Origin: Sphingomonas kaistensis
Lineage (GTDB): Bacteria > Pseudomonadota > Alphaproteobacteria > Sphingomonadales > Sphingomonadaceae
Assembly (NCBI RefSeq): GCF_011927725.1
Contig: NZ_JAATJC010000001.1
Coordinates: forward strand, 2,611,001 to 2,675,000
Length of the DNA: 64,000 bases
Direction of reading: 5' to 3'
Shown here piece by piece: positions 17,984 to 28,031 of the stretch. Position 1 is the stretch's first letter. The number at the start of each line of letters is the position of its first letter. The position numbers were made by a program, and so were the translations under genes. The notes below the pieces were generated by a model that saw only the letters and a list, made by a program, of their open reading frames with translations, searched no databases and was not told the DNA's origin.

Positions 17984-19614
17984 AGGCGGGTCACCAGCAC
18001 TTCCACGTTGGGCTTCTTCCCGGTCCACAGGGTGGCGCAGCGGCGGACCGCCAGGCGGACATTCTCGCGCAGTTTATCCTCGTCGCGGATTGGCTCGACC
18101 GCCTTGGCGGCGGTGGCCTGCGCATCGCGGATGAAGTCGTCGCGATCCTCCTCGACCGGGACGCCGACCGCCCGCACCACCGGATCGGCGGCAAGCGAGC
18201 CATTGCCGCGAAGGACCAGGCTGACCGCAATCACGCCCTGCTGGGCGATCCGGCGGCGCTCATTGATCGTCGAACCGTCTGCCGGAAGGATGACGTCGCC
18301 GTCGAGCACCAGGCGCCCGACCCGCTCCTCGCCGATCTTCTTCGGCGTGCCGGGTGCGAGGCGGATGAGGTCGCCATTCTCCTGGACCAGCGCGGCGGGG
18401 ATCCCGCTCTCGGTGCCGAGGCGTGCCTGTTCGAGCATGTGGCGGCGCTCGCCATGGACCGGGACCAGCAGCCGCGGCCGGATCCAGTCGTACATCTGCT
18501 TGAGCTCGGGACGGCCGGGGTGCCCCGACACGTGGACGTGTGCCTGGCGCTCGGTGACGGTACGGACGCCAAGCACCGCAAGCTGGTTCATCACCCGCCC
18601 GACGGCATTCTCATTGCCGGGGATCTGGCGCGAGGAGAAGATCACCGTGTCGTCCTCGCCGAACTTGATCTCATGCTGGCCGGCAGCGATCCGGCCCAGC
18701 GCCGCGCGCGGCTCGCCCTGCCCACCGGTGGCGACCACCAGCAGATCGCGGCGCGGAATCCGCATCGCCTCGTCGTAGCGGATCGTCTCGGGGAAATCGG
18801 TCAGGTAGCCGGTAGCGCGCGCGACCTTGAGGTAGCGTTCGATCGAGCGGCCGGCCACCGCCACCCGCCGACCCGTCGCTTCCGCGACCTTGCCGATGGT
18901 GTGCAGCCGCGCGGCGTTGGAGGCGAAGGTGGTGACCAGCACGCGGCCGGGCGATTCCTCCACCGCATGGCGCAGGCCGTCGAACAGTTCGGCTTCGGAG
19001 CCCGACGCCTTTTCGGTGAAGGCGTTGGTCGAATCGCAGATCATCACGTCGATGCCGAGGTCGCCGATCGCCCGCAGCTTGTCGGGGCTGGTCGGGTTGC
19101 CGATCACCGGCGTCGGATCGAGCTTCCAGTCGCCGGTGTGGAACACCCGCCCATGGCGGGTTTCGATCAGCAGCCCGTTGGCCTCGGGGATCGAGTGGGC
19201 GAGCGGCACCGGGGTGACCTTGAACGGCCCGAGGTCGAGCACGTCGCCCGGATGGATGAGCTTGAGCTTGACCTGCCCGGTCAGCCCTTCCTCCTCCAGC
19301 TTGTGGGCGATCAGCCCGGCGGTGAAGGGCGTCGCGTAGAGCGGCACCTGGAGGTCGGCGGCGAGATAGGGGATGGCGCCGATATGATCCTCGTGGCCGT
19401 GGGTCAGCACGAGCGCGACGAGATCCCTGCGGCGCTTCTCGATGAATTCGAGATCGGGAAGGACGAGGTCGATGCCGGGATAATCGGCCTCGCCGAAGGT
19501 CATTCCGCAATCGACCATCAGCCACTTGCCGTCGGCACCGTAGAGATTGACGTTCATGCCAATCTCGCCCGAGCCGCCAAGCGCGAGGAAGAGCAGTTCG
19601 TTACCTGGTGTCAC
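17980..19614 (-). CDS. rnj: Ribonuclease J
   Basis: A 544-residue metallo-beta-lactamase/beta-CASP ribonuclease that degrades and processes RNA with 5' exonuclease and endonuclease activity. LTHGHEDHIGAIPYL is the HxHxDH metal site; LALGGSGEIGMNVNLY lies at the N-terminus, and VHVSGHPGRPELKQMYDWIRP and VPVHGERRHM are beta-CASP motifs. The start is the GTG at 19614 (MTPGNELLFL), which has AGGAA about 6 bases upstream; an in-frame TTG 13 codons earlier lacks a site. It follows coaX after about 107 bases and overlaps the DUF1467 gene by four. Confidence 0.94.
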   Translation of the reverse strand: MTPGNELLFLALGGSGEIGMNVNLYGADGKWLMVDCGMTFGEADYPGIDLVLPDLEFIEKRRRDLVALVLTHGHEDHIGAIPYLAADLQVPLYATPFTAGLIAHKLEEEGLTGQVKLKLIHPGDVLDLGPFKVTPVPLAHSIPEANGLLIETRHGRVFHTGDWKLDPTPVIGNPTSPDKLRAIGDLGIDVMICDSTNAFTEKASGSEAELFDGLRHAVEESPGRVLVTTFASNAARLHTIGKVAEATGRRVAVAGRSIERYLKVARATGYLTDFPETIRYDEAMRIPRRDLLVVATGGQGEPRAALGRIAAGQHEIKFGEDDTVIFSSRQIPGNENAVGRVMNQLAVLGVRTVTERQAHVHVSGHPGRPELKQMYDWIRPRLLVPVHGERRHMLEQARLGTESGIPAALVQENGDLIRLAPGTPKKIGEERVGRLVLDGDVILPADGSTINERRRIAQQGVIAVSLVLRGNGSLAADPVVRAVGVPVEEDRDDFIRDAQATAAKAVEPIRDEDKLRENVRLAVRRCATLWTGKKPNVEVLVTRL

Positions 19615-19721
19615 GATAATTCCTGTTCTGGGCCCGCCGTGCGAGTCAAACAATGCAGTCCATTGGTGAGGTCAGGAGAAGCGGCTGGACTGGCTGTGCC
19701 GCTTGGCTCCTCGAATTTCGT

Positions 19722-20504
19722 TCAGGCGGGCTTGCGGCTCCGCTGGTGGAGCAGCGCCAACCCACGGATCGTGAGGTCGGGCTCGACCGCATCGAACAGG
19801 TGGTGCTGCTGGAACAGGGTGGCAAGGCCGCCGGTGGCGATGCAGGTGACCGGACGGCCGATCTCCGCCTTCACGCGGGCGAGCAGGCCTTCGATCATCG
19901 CGACATAGCCCCAGTAGATGCCGGACAGCATCTGGCTTGCGGTGGTGCGGCCGATGACGGTCGGGTCGGTCGGCGCCTCGATCGCGATGCGCGGCAGCTT
20001 GGCGGCGGCGGCGACCAGTGCATCGAGGCTGAGGTTGATCCCGGGCGCGATGATCCCGCCCTTGTAGGCGCCGTCATAGTCGACCACGTCGAAGGTGGTG
20101 GCGGTGCCGAAATCGATCACCACCAGGTCGCCCGGATAGGCGGCATGGCCGGCGATGGCGTTGAGGACGCGGTCGGCACCGACATTGTGCGGCTCGTCGA
20201 CGTCGAGGCGGATACCCCAGCCGGCTGCGCCCTGCCCCGCGACCATCGCTTCCTGGCCGAAATATTTGTGCGCGAGCACCTGCAGGTTGTGGAGCGCGCG
20301 CGGGACCACGGTGCCGATGATGACCCCGGTCACATCGCCGCGAGCATAGCCTTCGAGGCTGAGAAGCTGGTGCAGCCACACCGCATATTCGTCGGCGGTC
20401 CGGCGCGGGTCGGTGGCGATCCGCCAGCGTGCGGCAATGCTGCCGTCCTCCGCCAGCAGGGCGAAGACGACGTTGGTGTTCCCGGCATCGACCGCGAGCA
20501 ACAT
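19722..20504 (-). CDS. coaX: Type III pantothenate kinase
   Basis: A 260-residue type III pantothenate kinase catalysing the first step of coenzyme A synthesis. The ASKHA-fold motifs are visible: [17 protein letters not shown] (phosphate 1), [15 protein letters not shown] (substrate pocket), and [16 protein letters not shown] followed by [15 protein letters not shown]. This enzyme type is not inhibited by CoA and uses a monovalent cation. It starts three bases after the birA stop and belongs to the same transcript. The neighbourhood nuoN-birA-coaX-rnj is common in alphaproteobacteria. Confidence 0.95.
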   Translation of the reverse strand: MLLAVDAGNTNVVFALLAEDGSIAARWRIATDPRRTADEYAVWLHQLLSLEGYARGDVTGVIIGTVVPRALHNLQVLAHKYFGQEAMVAGQGAAGWGIRLDVDEPHNVGADRVLNAIAGHAAYPGDLVVIDFGTATTFDVVDYDGAYKGGIIAPGINLSLDALVAAAAKLPRIAIEAPTDPTVIGRTTASQMLSGIYWGYVAMIEGLLARVKAEIGRPVTCIATGGLATLFQQHHLFDAVEPDLTIRGLALLHQRSRKPA

Positions 20505-20507
20505 ATG

Positions 20508-21209
20508 TCAGGCGCTCCCGAGCATCACGTCGGCGGCATGGATGCGCCGTTCCTCCCCGCCCGGCAAGGCAAGGCGCAGCGCGCCGTCCGGGGCGAGGCC
20601 GGCGAACGTGCCCGCGAGCTTCTCGTCGGCGGCGACATGGACCGACAGCGGGGTACCGATCGGGTGGGCGCTTTCCAGCCACAGGGCGATGAGGCCGAGC
20701 GGATCATCGCGCCAGCGCTGTAGTTCGCGGGAGAAGGCGGCGGCGAGCAGCGGAGCGAAGGCCTCCGGGCTGACCAGCACGACCGAGGAAAGCGCAACCG
20801 TATCGCGACCCTCGATCTCGGGGGCATGGGCAAGATTGACCCCGAAGCCCGCCACCACGCGGTCCCCCTGCCGCTCGAGCAGGATGCCGGCGAGCTTAGC
20901 GGGGCCGAGCAGCAGGTCGTTGGGCCACTTGAGGATCAGGCCGGTTGCCGGCGCCGCCGCCTCGACGGCGCGGATCAGGGCCAGCCCGGCCGCCAGCGCG
21001 AGTGATCCCGCCTGCGGGTCGGTCGGCGCCAGGCGCACGAGCGTCGAACCGTGGAAATTGCCGGTGGGGCTTTCCCACGTGCGGTTCTGGCGGCCCCTCC
21101 CCTGCTCCTGCCGGGCGGCGATCAGCCATTCGCCTTCGGGCGCGTGCGGCTCCGCAAGCAGGTCGCTGTTGGTCGAGCCGGTTCGCTCGACGAAGCGGAT
21201 GCGGGTCAA
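20508..21209 (-). CDS. birA: Biotin--[acetyl-CoA-carboxylase] ligase
   Basis: A 233-residue biotin protein ligase that makes biotinyl-AMP and transfers biotin to the carrier domain of carboxylases. The ATP/biotin loop is seen as ARQEQGRGRQNRTWESP, the active-site strand as GLILKWPNDLLLGPAKLAGIL, and the small C-terminal SH3-like domain ends in DVMLGSA. There is no N-terminal helix-turn-helix, so this is a monofunctional (group I) ligase that cannot act as a biotin repressor. It begins 19 bases after nuoN. Confidence 0.93.
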   Translation of the reverse strand: MTRIRFVERTGSTNSDLLAEPHAPEGEWLIAARQEQGRGRQNRTWESPTGNFHGSTLVRLAPTDPQAGSLALAAGLALIRAVEAAAPATGLILKWPNDLLLGPAKLAGILLERQGDRVVAGFGVNLAHAPEIEGRDTVALSSVVLVSPEAFAPLLAAAFSRELQRWRDDPLGLIALWLESAHPIGTPLSVHVAADEKLAGTFAGLAPDGALRLALPGGEERRIHAADVMLGSA

Positions 21210-21228
21210 CAGCGCGGCCCGCGCGGCA

Positions 21229-22656
21229 TCAAAAGACGCTTGCCGCGTCCGCTGCGGCGGTGGTCAGCGGGCTGATGAGGAGATAGCCGAGCGGGCTGAT
21301 GATCAGCGCGCAGACGGCGATGAGGGCAGTCTCGACCTTGCCGCGCGCCGGCGCGAAAGGCTCGGCCGGGGCATCGAAGTACATGATCTTGATGACCCGC
21401 AGGTAGTAATAGGCACCGATCACGGTCAGCGCGGCGGCGGCCAGTGCAAGCAGCTGCAGCCCGGCATTCACCGCGGCCTGGAACACCATCAGCTTGGGCC
21501 AGAAACCGAACAAGGGCGGGATGCCGGCCAGGCTGAACATGAACATCGCGAGGGCGAGCGCAAGCAGCGGGCGGGTCTGCGACAGACCCGACAGGCTGGC
21601 GAGGCTTTCGAGCGGCCGCCCCTCGGCATCGCGCATCCGCATGATGCAGAGGAAGGCGCCCAGCGTCATGACCACGTAGACGGCGGAATAGACCAGCACC
21701 GCCGTCGCGCCTTCGCGGCCGCCCGCGGCAAGGCCGACCAGCGCGAAGCCGACGTTGTTGATCGAGGAATAGGCCAGCAGCCGCTTGACGTTGGTCTGGC
21801 CATAGGCGGCAACCGCGCCCAGCACGATCGAGGCCAGCGCCGCGAAGATCACGATCTGGCGCCACTGGTCGGTGGCCGGACCCATCGCCTCGAGGCAGAC
21901 GCGGGTGGCGAGCAGGATCGCGGCGGCCTTCTGTCCGGCGGCGAAGAAGGCGGTGACCGGGGTCGGCGCGCCCTCGTAGACGTCGGGCGTCCACATGTGG
22001 AACGGCACGGCCGCGATCTTGAAGGCGAGTCCGGCGAGGGTGAAGACAAGGCCGAACAGCAGGCCAAGGCTTGCCCCATTCGGGCCGGCAAAGGCTGCAG
22101 CAAGCCCTTCGAAGCCGGTGGTCCCGGCAAAGCCATAGAGCAGGCTGATGCCATACAGCAGGATGCCGCTGGCAAGGCCGCCGAGGACGAAATATTTGAG
22201 GCCCGCTTCGGCCGACCGCTCGTCATGGCGGCGGTAGGAGGCGAGGACGTAGGCCGACAGGCTCTGCAGCTCGAGGCCGACGTAGAGCATCATCAGGTCG
22301 GAAGCGCTGACCATCACCGACGCGCCGAGCGCCGACAGCAGGATCAGCACCGCATATTCGGCGCCATGTTCGTGATTCTGGTCGAACCAGCCGTGCGCCA
22401 TCACGATCGCAACCGCGGCGGCGAGGTAGATGATGACCTTGCCGAAGGCGGCGAAACCGTCGGCAGCCCACATGCCGTCGAACACCGATCCGGCCGTCTG
22501 CGGCGCGCCGATCAGCGCGAAGCAGGCGGCGACCAGCAGGGCAATGGCGGCGACATGGGTGATGGTGGACGGGCGCCGGACGAAGGCGGCAACCATCATC
22601 AGCACCACGGCGCCGAGGCCCAGGATGATCTCGGGAAGGATCGGAGCGAAGTTCAT
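21229..22656 (-). CDS. nuoN: NADH-quinone oxidoreductase subunit N
   Basis: A 475-residue antiporter-like membrane subunit of complex I with about 14 helices; it carries one of the proton channels of the membrane arm. Recognised by YVGLELQSLSAYVLASYRRHDERSAEAGLKYFVLGG, KIAAVPFHMWTPDVYEGAPTPVTAFFA, and YGQTNVKRLLAYSSINNVGFAL, which hold the channel Glu and Lys residues. Its start overlaps the nuoM stop by one base (TGATG). Confidence 0.96.
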   Translation of the reverse strand: MNFAPILPEIILGLGAVVLMMVAAFVRRPSTITHVAAIALLVAACFALIGAPQTAGSVFDGMWAADGFAAFGKVIIYLAAAVAIVMAHGWFDQNHEHGAEYAVLILLSALGASVMVSASDLMMLYVGLELQSLSAYVLASYRRHDERSAEAGLKYFVLGGLASGILLYGISLLYGFAGTTGFEGLAAAFAGPNGASLGLLFGLVFTLAGLAFKIAAVPFHMWTPDVYEGAPTPVTAFFAAGQKAAAILLATRVCLEAMGPATDQWRQIVIFAALASIVLGAVAAYGQTNVKRLLAYSSINNVGFALVGLAAGGREGATAVLVYSAVYVVMTLGAFLCIMRMRDAEGRPLESLASLSGLSQTRPLLALALAMFMFSLAGIPPLFGFWPKLMVFQAAVNAGLQLLALAAAALTVIGAYYYLRVIKIMYFDAPAEPFAPARGKVETALIAVCALIISPLGYLLISPLTTAAADAASVF

Positions 22657-24200
22657 CAGTGCGCCTCCCCGGCGCCATGTTCGTTGGCCTTGGCCGCCGC
22701 AGCCGCCGCGGGATTGCCGGCGGTCGGACGGCTGTCACCGGCCGGCTTCACCCGTTCGATCCGGGTCAGCAGGCGGCCCACGTCGTCCCGCATCGGTGCC
22801 ATGAAGCTTTCGGGATAGACGCCCATCCACAGCACCACGGCAGCGATCGGCGCCAAGAGCGCCCATTCGCGGCGGTCGAGGTCGGCCATCGCTGAGGCCT
22901 CTTCGGTCCGCGCAGTGCCGTAGCTGATGCGCCAGTAGAGCCATAGCATATAGGCCGCGCCGAGGATGATACCGGTGGTCGCGAAGATCGCACCCCAGGT
23001 CGACACTTCGTAGGTGCCCATCATCGCCAGGAATTCGCCGACGAAGCCGCTGGTGCCGGGCAGGCCGACAGCGGCCATCGTGAACAGCAGGAACAGCAGG
23101 GCGTAGGCCGGCATGTTGTTGGCGAGCCCGCCGTATTTGGCGATCTCACGGGTGTGCATGCGGTCGTAGATCACGCCGACGCAGAGGAAGAGCGCGCCCG
23201 ACACGAGGCCGTGGCTCAGCATCACGATCAGCGAGCCTTCGATCCCCTGGCGGTTGAAAGCGAACAGGCCGAAGGTGACGAACGCCATGTGCGCGACAGA
23301 GGAGTAAGCGATCAGCTTCTTCATGTCGCCCTGCACGAGGGCAACGAGGCTGGTGTAGACGATGGCGACGCTCGACAGGCCGAATACGAGCGGCACGAAT
23401 TGCGCGCTGGCTTCGGGGAACATCGGCAGGCTGAAGCGGATGAAGCCGTAGCCACCCATCTTCAGCAGCACGCCGGCAAGGATCACCGAGCCCGCGGTCG
23501 GCGCCTGCACGTGGGCGTCGGGAAGCCAGGTATGGACCGGCCACATCGGCATCTTCACCGCGAAGCTGGCGAAGAAGGCCAGCCACAGCCACGTCTGGAG
23601 GCCCGGCGCGAAGTCGGTCGCCATCAGGGTCGGGATATCGCCGGTGCCGGTCTGGCCGATCATCACCAGCATCGCGACCAGCATCAGCACCGAGCCGAGC
23701 AGGGTGTAGAGGAAGAACTTATAGCTCGCCTTGATCCGTTCGACGCCACCCCAGATGCCGATGATCAGGTACATCGGGATCAGGCCGGCTTCGAAGAAGA
23801 TGTAGAACAGCAACAGGTCCTGCGCCATGAACACGCCGAGCATCAGCGCTTCCATCAGCAGGAAGGCGGCCATGTATTCGGGCACGCGCTTGTCGATCGC
23901 GCGCCAGCTTGCGCCGATGCAGATCGGCATCAGGAATACGCTGAGCATGATCAGCATCAGCGCGATGCCGTCGATGCCGAGCGCCCAGTTGAGGTAGGGC
24001 GTGCCGAGGCTCACCCGCTCCTGGAACTGCCACTGGGCGCCGCCGACGTCGTAGCTCGCCCACAGCACGCAGCCGAGCACAAACAATGCGAGGGTCGCGC
24101 CCAGCGCCAGCCAGCGCGCACCGTCGGCCTTGAGGAACAGGCAGCCGAGCGCCGCCAGCAGCGGCAGGGCGATCATCACGGAGAGAATGGGAAAGCTCAT
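22656..24200 (-). CDS. nuoM: NADH-quinone oxidoreductase subunit M
   Basis: A 514-residue antiporter-like proton-pumping subunit of complex I. Typical segments are LLFYIFFEAGLIPMYLIIGIWG with the conserved channel Glu, FAVKMPMWPVHTWLPDAHVQAPTAGSVILAGVLLKMGGYG, and VQGDMKKLIAYSSVAHMAF. The C-terminus has an unremarkable Ala/Lys-rich tail ending at the nuoN start. It follows nuoL with a single base between. Confidence 0.96.
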   Translation of the reverse strand: MSFPILSVMIALPLLAALGCLFLKADGARWLALGATLALFVLGCVLWASYDVGGAQWQFQERVSLGTPYLNWALGIDGIALMLIMLSVFLMPICIGASWRAIDKRVPEYMAAFLLMEALMLGVFMAQDLLLFYIFFEAGLIPMYLIIGIWGGVERIKASYKFFLYTLLGSVLMLVAMLVMIGQTGTGDIPTLMATDFAPGLQTWLWLAFFASFAVKMPMWPVHTWLPDAHVQAPTAGSVILAGVLLKMGGYGFIRFSLPMFPEASAQFVPLVFGLSSVAIVYTSLVALVQGDMKKLIAYSSVAHMAFVTFGLFAFNRQGIEGSLIVMLSHGLVSGALFLCVGVIYDRMHTREIAKYGGLANNMPAYALLFLLFTMAAVGLPGTSGFVGEFLAMMGTYEVSTWGAIFATTGIILGAAYMLWLYWRISYGTARTEEASAMADLDRREWALLAPIAAVVLWMGVYPESFMAPMRDDVGRLLTRIERVKPAGDSRPTAGNPAAAAAAKANEHGAGEAH

Positions 24201-24201
24201 A

Positions 24202-26247
24202 TCAGCGGGTCATCACCCAGGTGGCCGCGCCGACCAGGCCGAGCAGCATCACGAGGGCATAGGAGTTGAGATAGCCCGACTGCAGCCGAGCGGTCATGCG
24301 ATTGCCGACGCCGACGGCCACCGCCGCGCCATGCGGACCGAAGCGGTCGATGGTCTGCACGTCGCCACGCTTCCAGAAGAAGCGACCGAGAGCGAGCGAG
24401 GGCCGGACGAACAGGAAGCTGTAGATCTCGTCGAAATACCACTTGTTCATCAGGAAGGCATGGATCGGACCGGTCGCGGCAACCCACTTGGCGGGGGTGT
24501 CGGGACGGCGGATGTAGTTGTTCCAGGCGAGCGCCAAGCCGATCAGCATCACGATGCCCGGAGTCAGCTTCACCCACAAAGGCACCTCGTGCGAGGCGTG
24601 CATCAGATGCTCGTTGAAGACGAGGCTTCCGCGCCAGAATTCGGCGCCGCCCTCGGCTTCGATGAAATAATGGTGGAAGCCGAAGCCCGCGAACACCGCG
24701 CCGAGGCTCAGCACGCCGAGCGGCACCAGCATCGACCACGGGCTTTCGTGTGGGTGGTAGCCGGCGGTGCCGGTCACCGGCTTCGCGGTCGAATGACTGC
24801 TGTCGCCATGCTCGTCGTCCGGGTGATCGTGATGATCGCCGTGGACCGCATGCTGGATATGCTCCGAACCCGCCCAGCGCGCCTGGCCGAAGAAGGTCAG
24901 GAAGATCAGCCGCCAGCTGTAGAAGCTGGTCAGCAGCGCCGCGAAGGAACCGACGAAAAAGGCCATCGTCCCATGCACGCTGCCGCTGGCGAACGCGCTC
25001 TCGAGGATCGAATCCTTGGAATAGAAGCCCGCGAACCCGAACACCCCGATGATCCCGACGCCGGTGATCGCCAGTGTCCCGAGCACCATTGCCCAGAAGG
25101 TCAGCGGGATCTCCTTCCGGAGCGCGCCATAGTAACGCATGTCCTGCTCGTGGTGCATGGCATGGATGACCGAGCCCGCGCCAAGGAACAGCAGCGCCTT
25201 GAAGAAGGCGTGGGTGAACAGGTGGAACATCGCCGACCCGTAGGCGCCGACGCCCGCGGCGAAGAACATGTAGCCGAGCTGCGAGCAGGTCGAATAAGCG
25301 ATCACCCGCTTGATGTCGTTCTGGACCAGGCCGACCGTCGCCGCGAACAGGGCGGTGGCAAGGCCGACGTAGGTGACCACCGTCATCGCGGTCGGGCTCA
25401 CCTCGAACATCGGCGACAAGCGGCAGACCATGAAAACGCCGGCGGTAACCATGGTCGCGGCGTGGATCAGCGCGCTGACCGGGGTTGGGCCTTCCATCGC
25501 GTCCGGAAGCCAGGTGTGGAGGCCAAGCTGTGCCGACTTGCCCATCGCGCCGACGAACAGCAGCAGGCAGAGCAGGGTCATGGTGTCGACCCGCATGCCG
25601 GCAAAGCCGATGGTCGAGCCCGCCATGTCCGGTGCCGCGGCGAGGATCGCCGGGATCGACACGGTGCCGAACACCAGGAAGGTGCCGAAGATTCCAAGGC
25701 TGAAACCGAAGTCGCCGACGCGGTTGACCACGAACGCCTTCATCGCGGCCGCGTTAGCCGAGGGCTTGTGATACCAGAAGCCGATCAGCAGGTAGGAGGC
25801 GAGACCGACCCCTTCCCAGCCGAAGAACATCTGGATCAGGCTGTCGGCGGTCACCAGCATCAGCATGGCGAAGGTGAACAGCGAGAGGTAGGCGAAGAAG
25901 CGAGGCTGGCTCGGATCCTCGTCCATGTAGCCCCAGCTGTAGAGGTGGACGAGGCTTGAGACGGTGGTGATTACCACCAGCATGACGGCCGTCAGCGTGT
26001 CGACGCGAAGACTCCAGTCGACCTGGAGGTTGCCCGAGCGGATCCATTCCAGCACCGGCACAACGGTTGCTTCGTTGGCGCCCGACATGAAGCCGAGGAA
26101 GATCGGCCAGCTCAGCGCGCAGCTGATGAACAGGGCGCCGGTGGTGATGGCCTTGGCCGGCACCTTGCCGATGACCCGCCCGCCCAGGCCCGCGACGAGC
26201 GCGGCCAGCAGCGGCAGGAAGACGATGAGGATGATCGAGGACTGCAT
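24202..26247 (-). CDS. nuoL: NADH-quinone oxidoreductase subunit L
   Basis: A 681-residue subunit: the largest antiporter-like subunit of complex I, with the long C-terminal lateral helix that runs along the membrane arm. Landmarks are [55 protein letters not shown], and [22 protein letters not shown] His/Asp-rich loop ([21 protein letters not shown], about 468-488) lies between helices in the C-terminal third; such loops are common in this subunit. One base separates it from nuoK. Confidence 0.96.
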   Translation of the reverse strand: MQSSIILIVFLPLLAALVAGLGGRVIGKVPAKAITTGALFISCALSWPIFLGFMSGANEATVVPVLEWIRSGNLQVDWSLRVDTLTAVMLVVITTVSSLVHLYSWGYMDEDPSQPRFFAYLSLFTFAMLMLVTADSLIQMFFGWEGVGLASYLLIGFWYHKPSANAAAMKAFVVNRVGDFGFSLGIFGTFLVFGTVSIPAILAAAPDMAGSTIGFAGMRVDTMTLLCLLLFVGAMGKSAQLGLHTWLPDAMEGPTPVSALIHAATMVTAGVFMVCRLSPMFEVSPTAMTVVTYVGLATALFAATVGLVQNDIKRVIAYSTCSQLGYMFFAAGVGAYGSAMFHLFTHAFFKALLFLGAGSVIHAMHHEQDMRYYGALRKEIPLTFWAMVLGTLAITGVGIIGVFGFAGFYSKDSILESAFASGSVHGTMAFFVGSFAALLTSFYSWRLIFLTFFGQARWAGSEHIQHAVHGDHHDHPDDEHGDSSHSTAKPVTGTAGYHPHESPWSMLVPLGVLSLGAVFAGFGFHHYFIEAEGGAEFWRGSLVFNEHLMHASHEVPLWVKLTPGIVMLIGLALAWNNYIRRPDTPAKWVAATGPIHAFLMNKWYFDEIYSFLFVRPSLALGRFFWKRGDVQTIDRFGPHGAAVAVGVGNRMTARLQSGYLNSYALVMLLGLVGAATWVMTR

Positions 26248-26248
26248 G

Positions 26249-26554
26249 TTACCCGCGCATCTGGTCGGCGGCGTCGACCGCGATGGTCCCGCGGCGGCGG
26301 AAGAAGATCACCAGGATGGCAAGCCCGATCGCGGCCTCGGCGGCGGCGACGGTCAGCACGAACATGGCGAAGATCTGCCCCTTCATGTCGCCCAGGAAGG
26401 CGCTGAAAGCGACGAGGTTGATGTTGACGCTGAGCAGCAGCAATTCGATTGCCATCAGCATCAGGATGACGTTGCGGCGATTGAGGAAGATGCCGAGCAC
26501 CCCGATCACGAACAGGATCGCCGACACGGTCAGATAATGCACCAGGCCGATCAC
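26249..26554 (-). CDS. nuoK: NADH-quinone oxidoreductase subunit K
   Basis: A 101-residue, three-helix membrane subunit of complex I. It starts [18 protein letters not shown] and contains [15 protein letters not shown] with the conserved membrane Glu, then [19 protein letters not shown] with the second Glu. The GTG start at 26554 overlaps the nuoJ stop by four bases (GTGA), which fixes it although the frame is open upstream over nuoJ. Confidence 0.95.
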   Translation of the reverse strand: MIGLVHYLTVSAILFVIGVLGIFLNRRNVILMLMAIELLLLSVNINLVAFSAFLGDMKGQIFAMFVLTVAAAEAAIGLAILVIFFRRRGTIAVDAADQMRG

Positions 26555-27153
26555 AGCTCGATCCCCTTGCCGACGGGCTGATTGACGTTGCGCACAGCGT
26601 CCTGCGGGCGGCGGCCGATCTGACGGCTGGCATTCTGCCCGCGGGCGTCGCCGCGGCTGCGGTGGGTCAGCACGATCGCGCCGATCATCGCCACCAGCAG
26701 GATGAAGCCGGCAAGTTCGAACGGCAGCAGGTAGCGGGTGTAAAGCTCGGCCCCGAGCGCTTCGATGTTGGGCACCGACTGGACCGGGGGAGCGCCGGCC
26801 ATCGCCGGACCCGCCTTGTAGGCCGACATGGCGATCACGATCTCGGCCAGCAGCACGATCGCGATCAGCAGCCCGAACGGGAGGTTGCGGTTGAAGCCCG
26901 AGCGCAGCTGGCTGAAGTCGATGTCCAGCATCATGACCACGAACAGGAACAGCACCGCGACCGCGCCGACGTAGACGATCACCAGCAGCATGGCGATGAA
27001 CTCGGCCCCGACCAGCAGCATCAGGCCGGCCGCGTTGAAGAAGGCGAGGATCAGCCACAGCACCGAGTGCACGGGGTTGCGGGCGAAGATCACCAGCACG
27101 GCGGACGTGATGGTGACGGTCGCGAAGAGGTAGAAGGCGAGAAGGGCGATCAT
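26551..27153 (-). CDS. nuoJ: NADH-quinone oxidoreductase subunit J
   Basis: A 200-residue, five-helix membrane subunit of complex I. Typical sequence is [52 protein letters not shown], which contains the pi-bulge helix of the E-channel. A soluble Arg/Gln-rich C-terminal tail follows (about 168-200). It begins 15 bases after nuoI and overlaps nuoK by four. Confidence 0.95.
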   Translation of the reverse strand: MIALLAFYLFATVTITSAVLVIFARNPVHSVLWLILAFFNAAGLMLLVGAEFIAMLLVIVYVGAVAVLFLFVVMMLDIDFSQLRSGFNRNLPFGLLIAIVLLAEIVIAMSAYKAGPAMAGAPPVQSVPNIEALGAELYTRYLLPFELAGFILLVAMIGAIVLTHRSRGDARGQNASRQIGRRPQDAVRNVNQPVGKGIEL

Positions 27154-27168
27154 GGGTTGGCCGGGCGC

Positions 27169-27651
27169 TTAACGGTAGGGCGCATCGGCGGCAAGGTTCG
27201 CCGCGATCGCCGCCTCCCAGCGGTCACCGTTCGCGAGGAGCTTGGACTTGTCGTACAACAGCTCTTCCCGCGTTTCGGTCGAAAATTCGATGTTCGGACC
27301 CTCGACGATGGCGTCGACCGGGCATGCCTCGGCGCACAGGCCGCAATAGATGCACTTCACCATGTCGATGTCGTAGCGAGTGGTGCGGCGGCTGCCGTCC
27401 TCGCGCGGTTCGGCCTCGATGGTGATCGCCAATGCCGGGCACACCGCCTCGCACAGCTTGCAGGCGATGCAGCGTTCTTCGCCATTCGGGTAACGGCGCA
27501 GTGCATGCTCGCCGCGGAAGCGCGGGCTCTGCGGGGTCTTCTCGTACGGGTAGTTGATCGTCGCCTTGGGCTTGAAGAAATACTTCAAGGTGAGGGCGTG
27601 CGCCTTCACGAACTCCCAAAGGGTGAACGACTTTACGAACTGCGCGATCAC
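27169..27651 (-). CDS. nuoI: NADH-quinone oxidoreductase subunit I
   Basis: A 160-residue peripheral-arm subunit of complex I carrying two [4Fe-4S] clusters (N6a and N6b). The ligand motifs are [12 protein letters not shown] and [12 protein letters not shown], each followed by the usual C-P. The GTG at 27651 ([14 protein letters not shown]) overlaps the stop of the preceding 127-residue gene as GTGA. The frame is open further upstream but lacks family sequence. Confidence 0.95.
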   Translation of the reverse strand: MIAQFVKSFTLWEFVKAHALTLKYFFKPKATINYPYEKTPQSPRFRGEHALRRYPNGEERCIACKLCEAVCPALAITIEAEPREDGSRRTTRYDIDMVKCIYCGLCAEACPVDAIVEGPNIEFSTETREELLYDKSKLLANGDRWEAAIAANLAADAPYR

Positions 27652-28031
27652 TTCGACTGACCTTCCTTGGGCATGTTGGTCGCTCGGCAATCGGCGATGC
27701 CCGATGACATTATCGCTGGCTCCGCCCCCGGCTTCTTGGCACCGAGCCGCCGCCAGTCGAGGCCGAACCGGCCCTCCGCCGTGTCGTGCGGCATGAAGAC
27801 CGCCTCGAACGTCCCTCCCGCAGCGGGAGTCGCCTCGAGATTCCACTGCTGGCCGTCCCAGCTTCCGTCCGCTCGCGACACGCCCAGCCGTTCCGCCAGG
27901 GCCGGCTCGAAGGTCAGCCCACGGTCGGCGAACATCATCCGCATGTCCCGGGTTTCACCCCGCAGCGGGATGGTTTCCATCACCGTGCAGCGAAGCATCA
28001 CGGGGAAGATCGAGGCGGCGAGCAGCATCAT
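27648..28031 (-). CDS. Uncharacterised protein inside nuo operon, between nuoH and nuoI
   Basis: A 127-residue protein of unknown function. The start ATG at 28031 overlaps the nuoH stop (ATGA) and its stop overlaps the nuoI GTG start (GTGA), so it is tightly built into the operon. The N-terminus ([15 protein letters not shown]) is weakly hydrophobic and could be a signal or anchor. The middle contains [18 protein letters not shown] and [26 protein letters not shown], a plausible small beta-rich domain. Two Cys are present (16 and 115). It is not one of the 14 core subunits, and I recognise no family. Confidence 0.68.
   Translation of the reverse strand: MMLLAASIFPVMLRCTVMETIPLRGETRDMRMMFADRGLTFEPALAERLGVSRADGSWDGQQWNLEATPAAGGTFEAVFMPHDTAEGRFGLDWRRLGAKKPGAEPAIMSSGIADCRATNMPKEGQSK

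Noticed and set aside
20413..22818. Very long plus-strand frames opposite birA and nuoN (and similar ones opposite nuoL, nuoM, nuoG and nuoD)
   Set aside because: Antisense shadows of well-conserved genes; composition is repetitive and uninformative.
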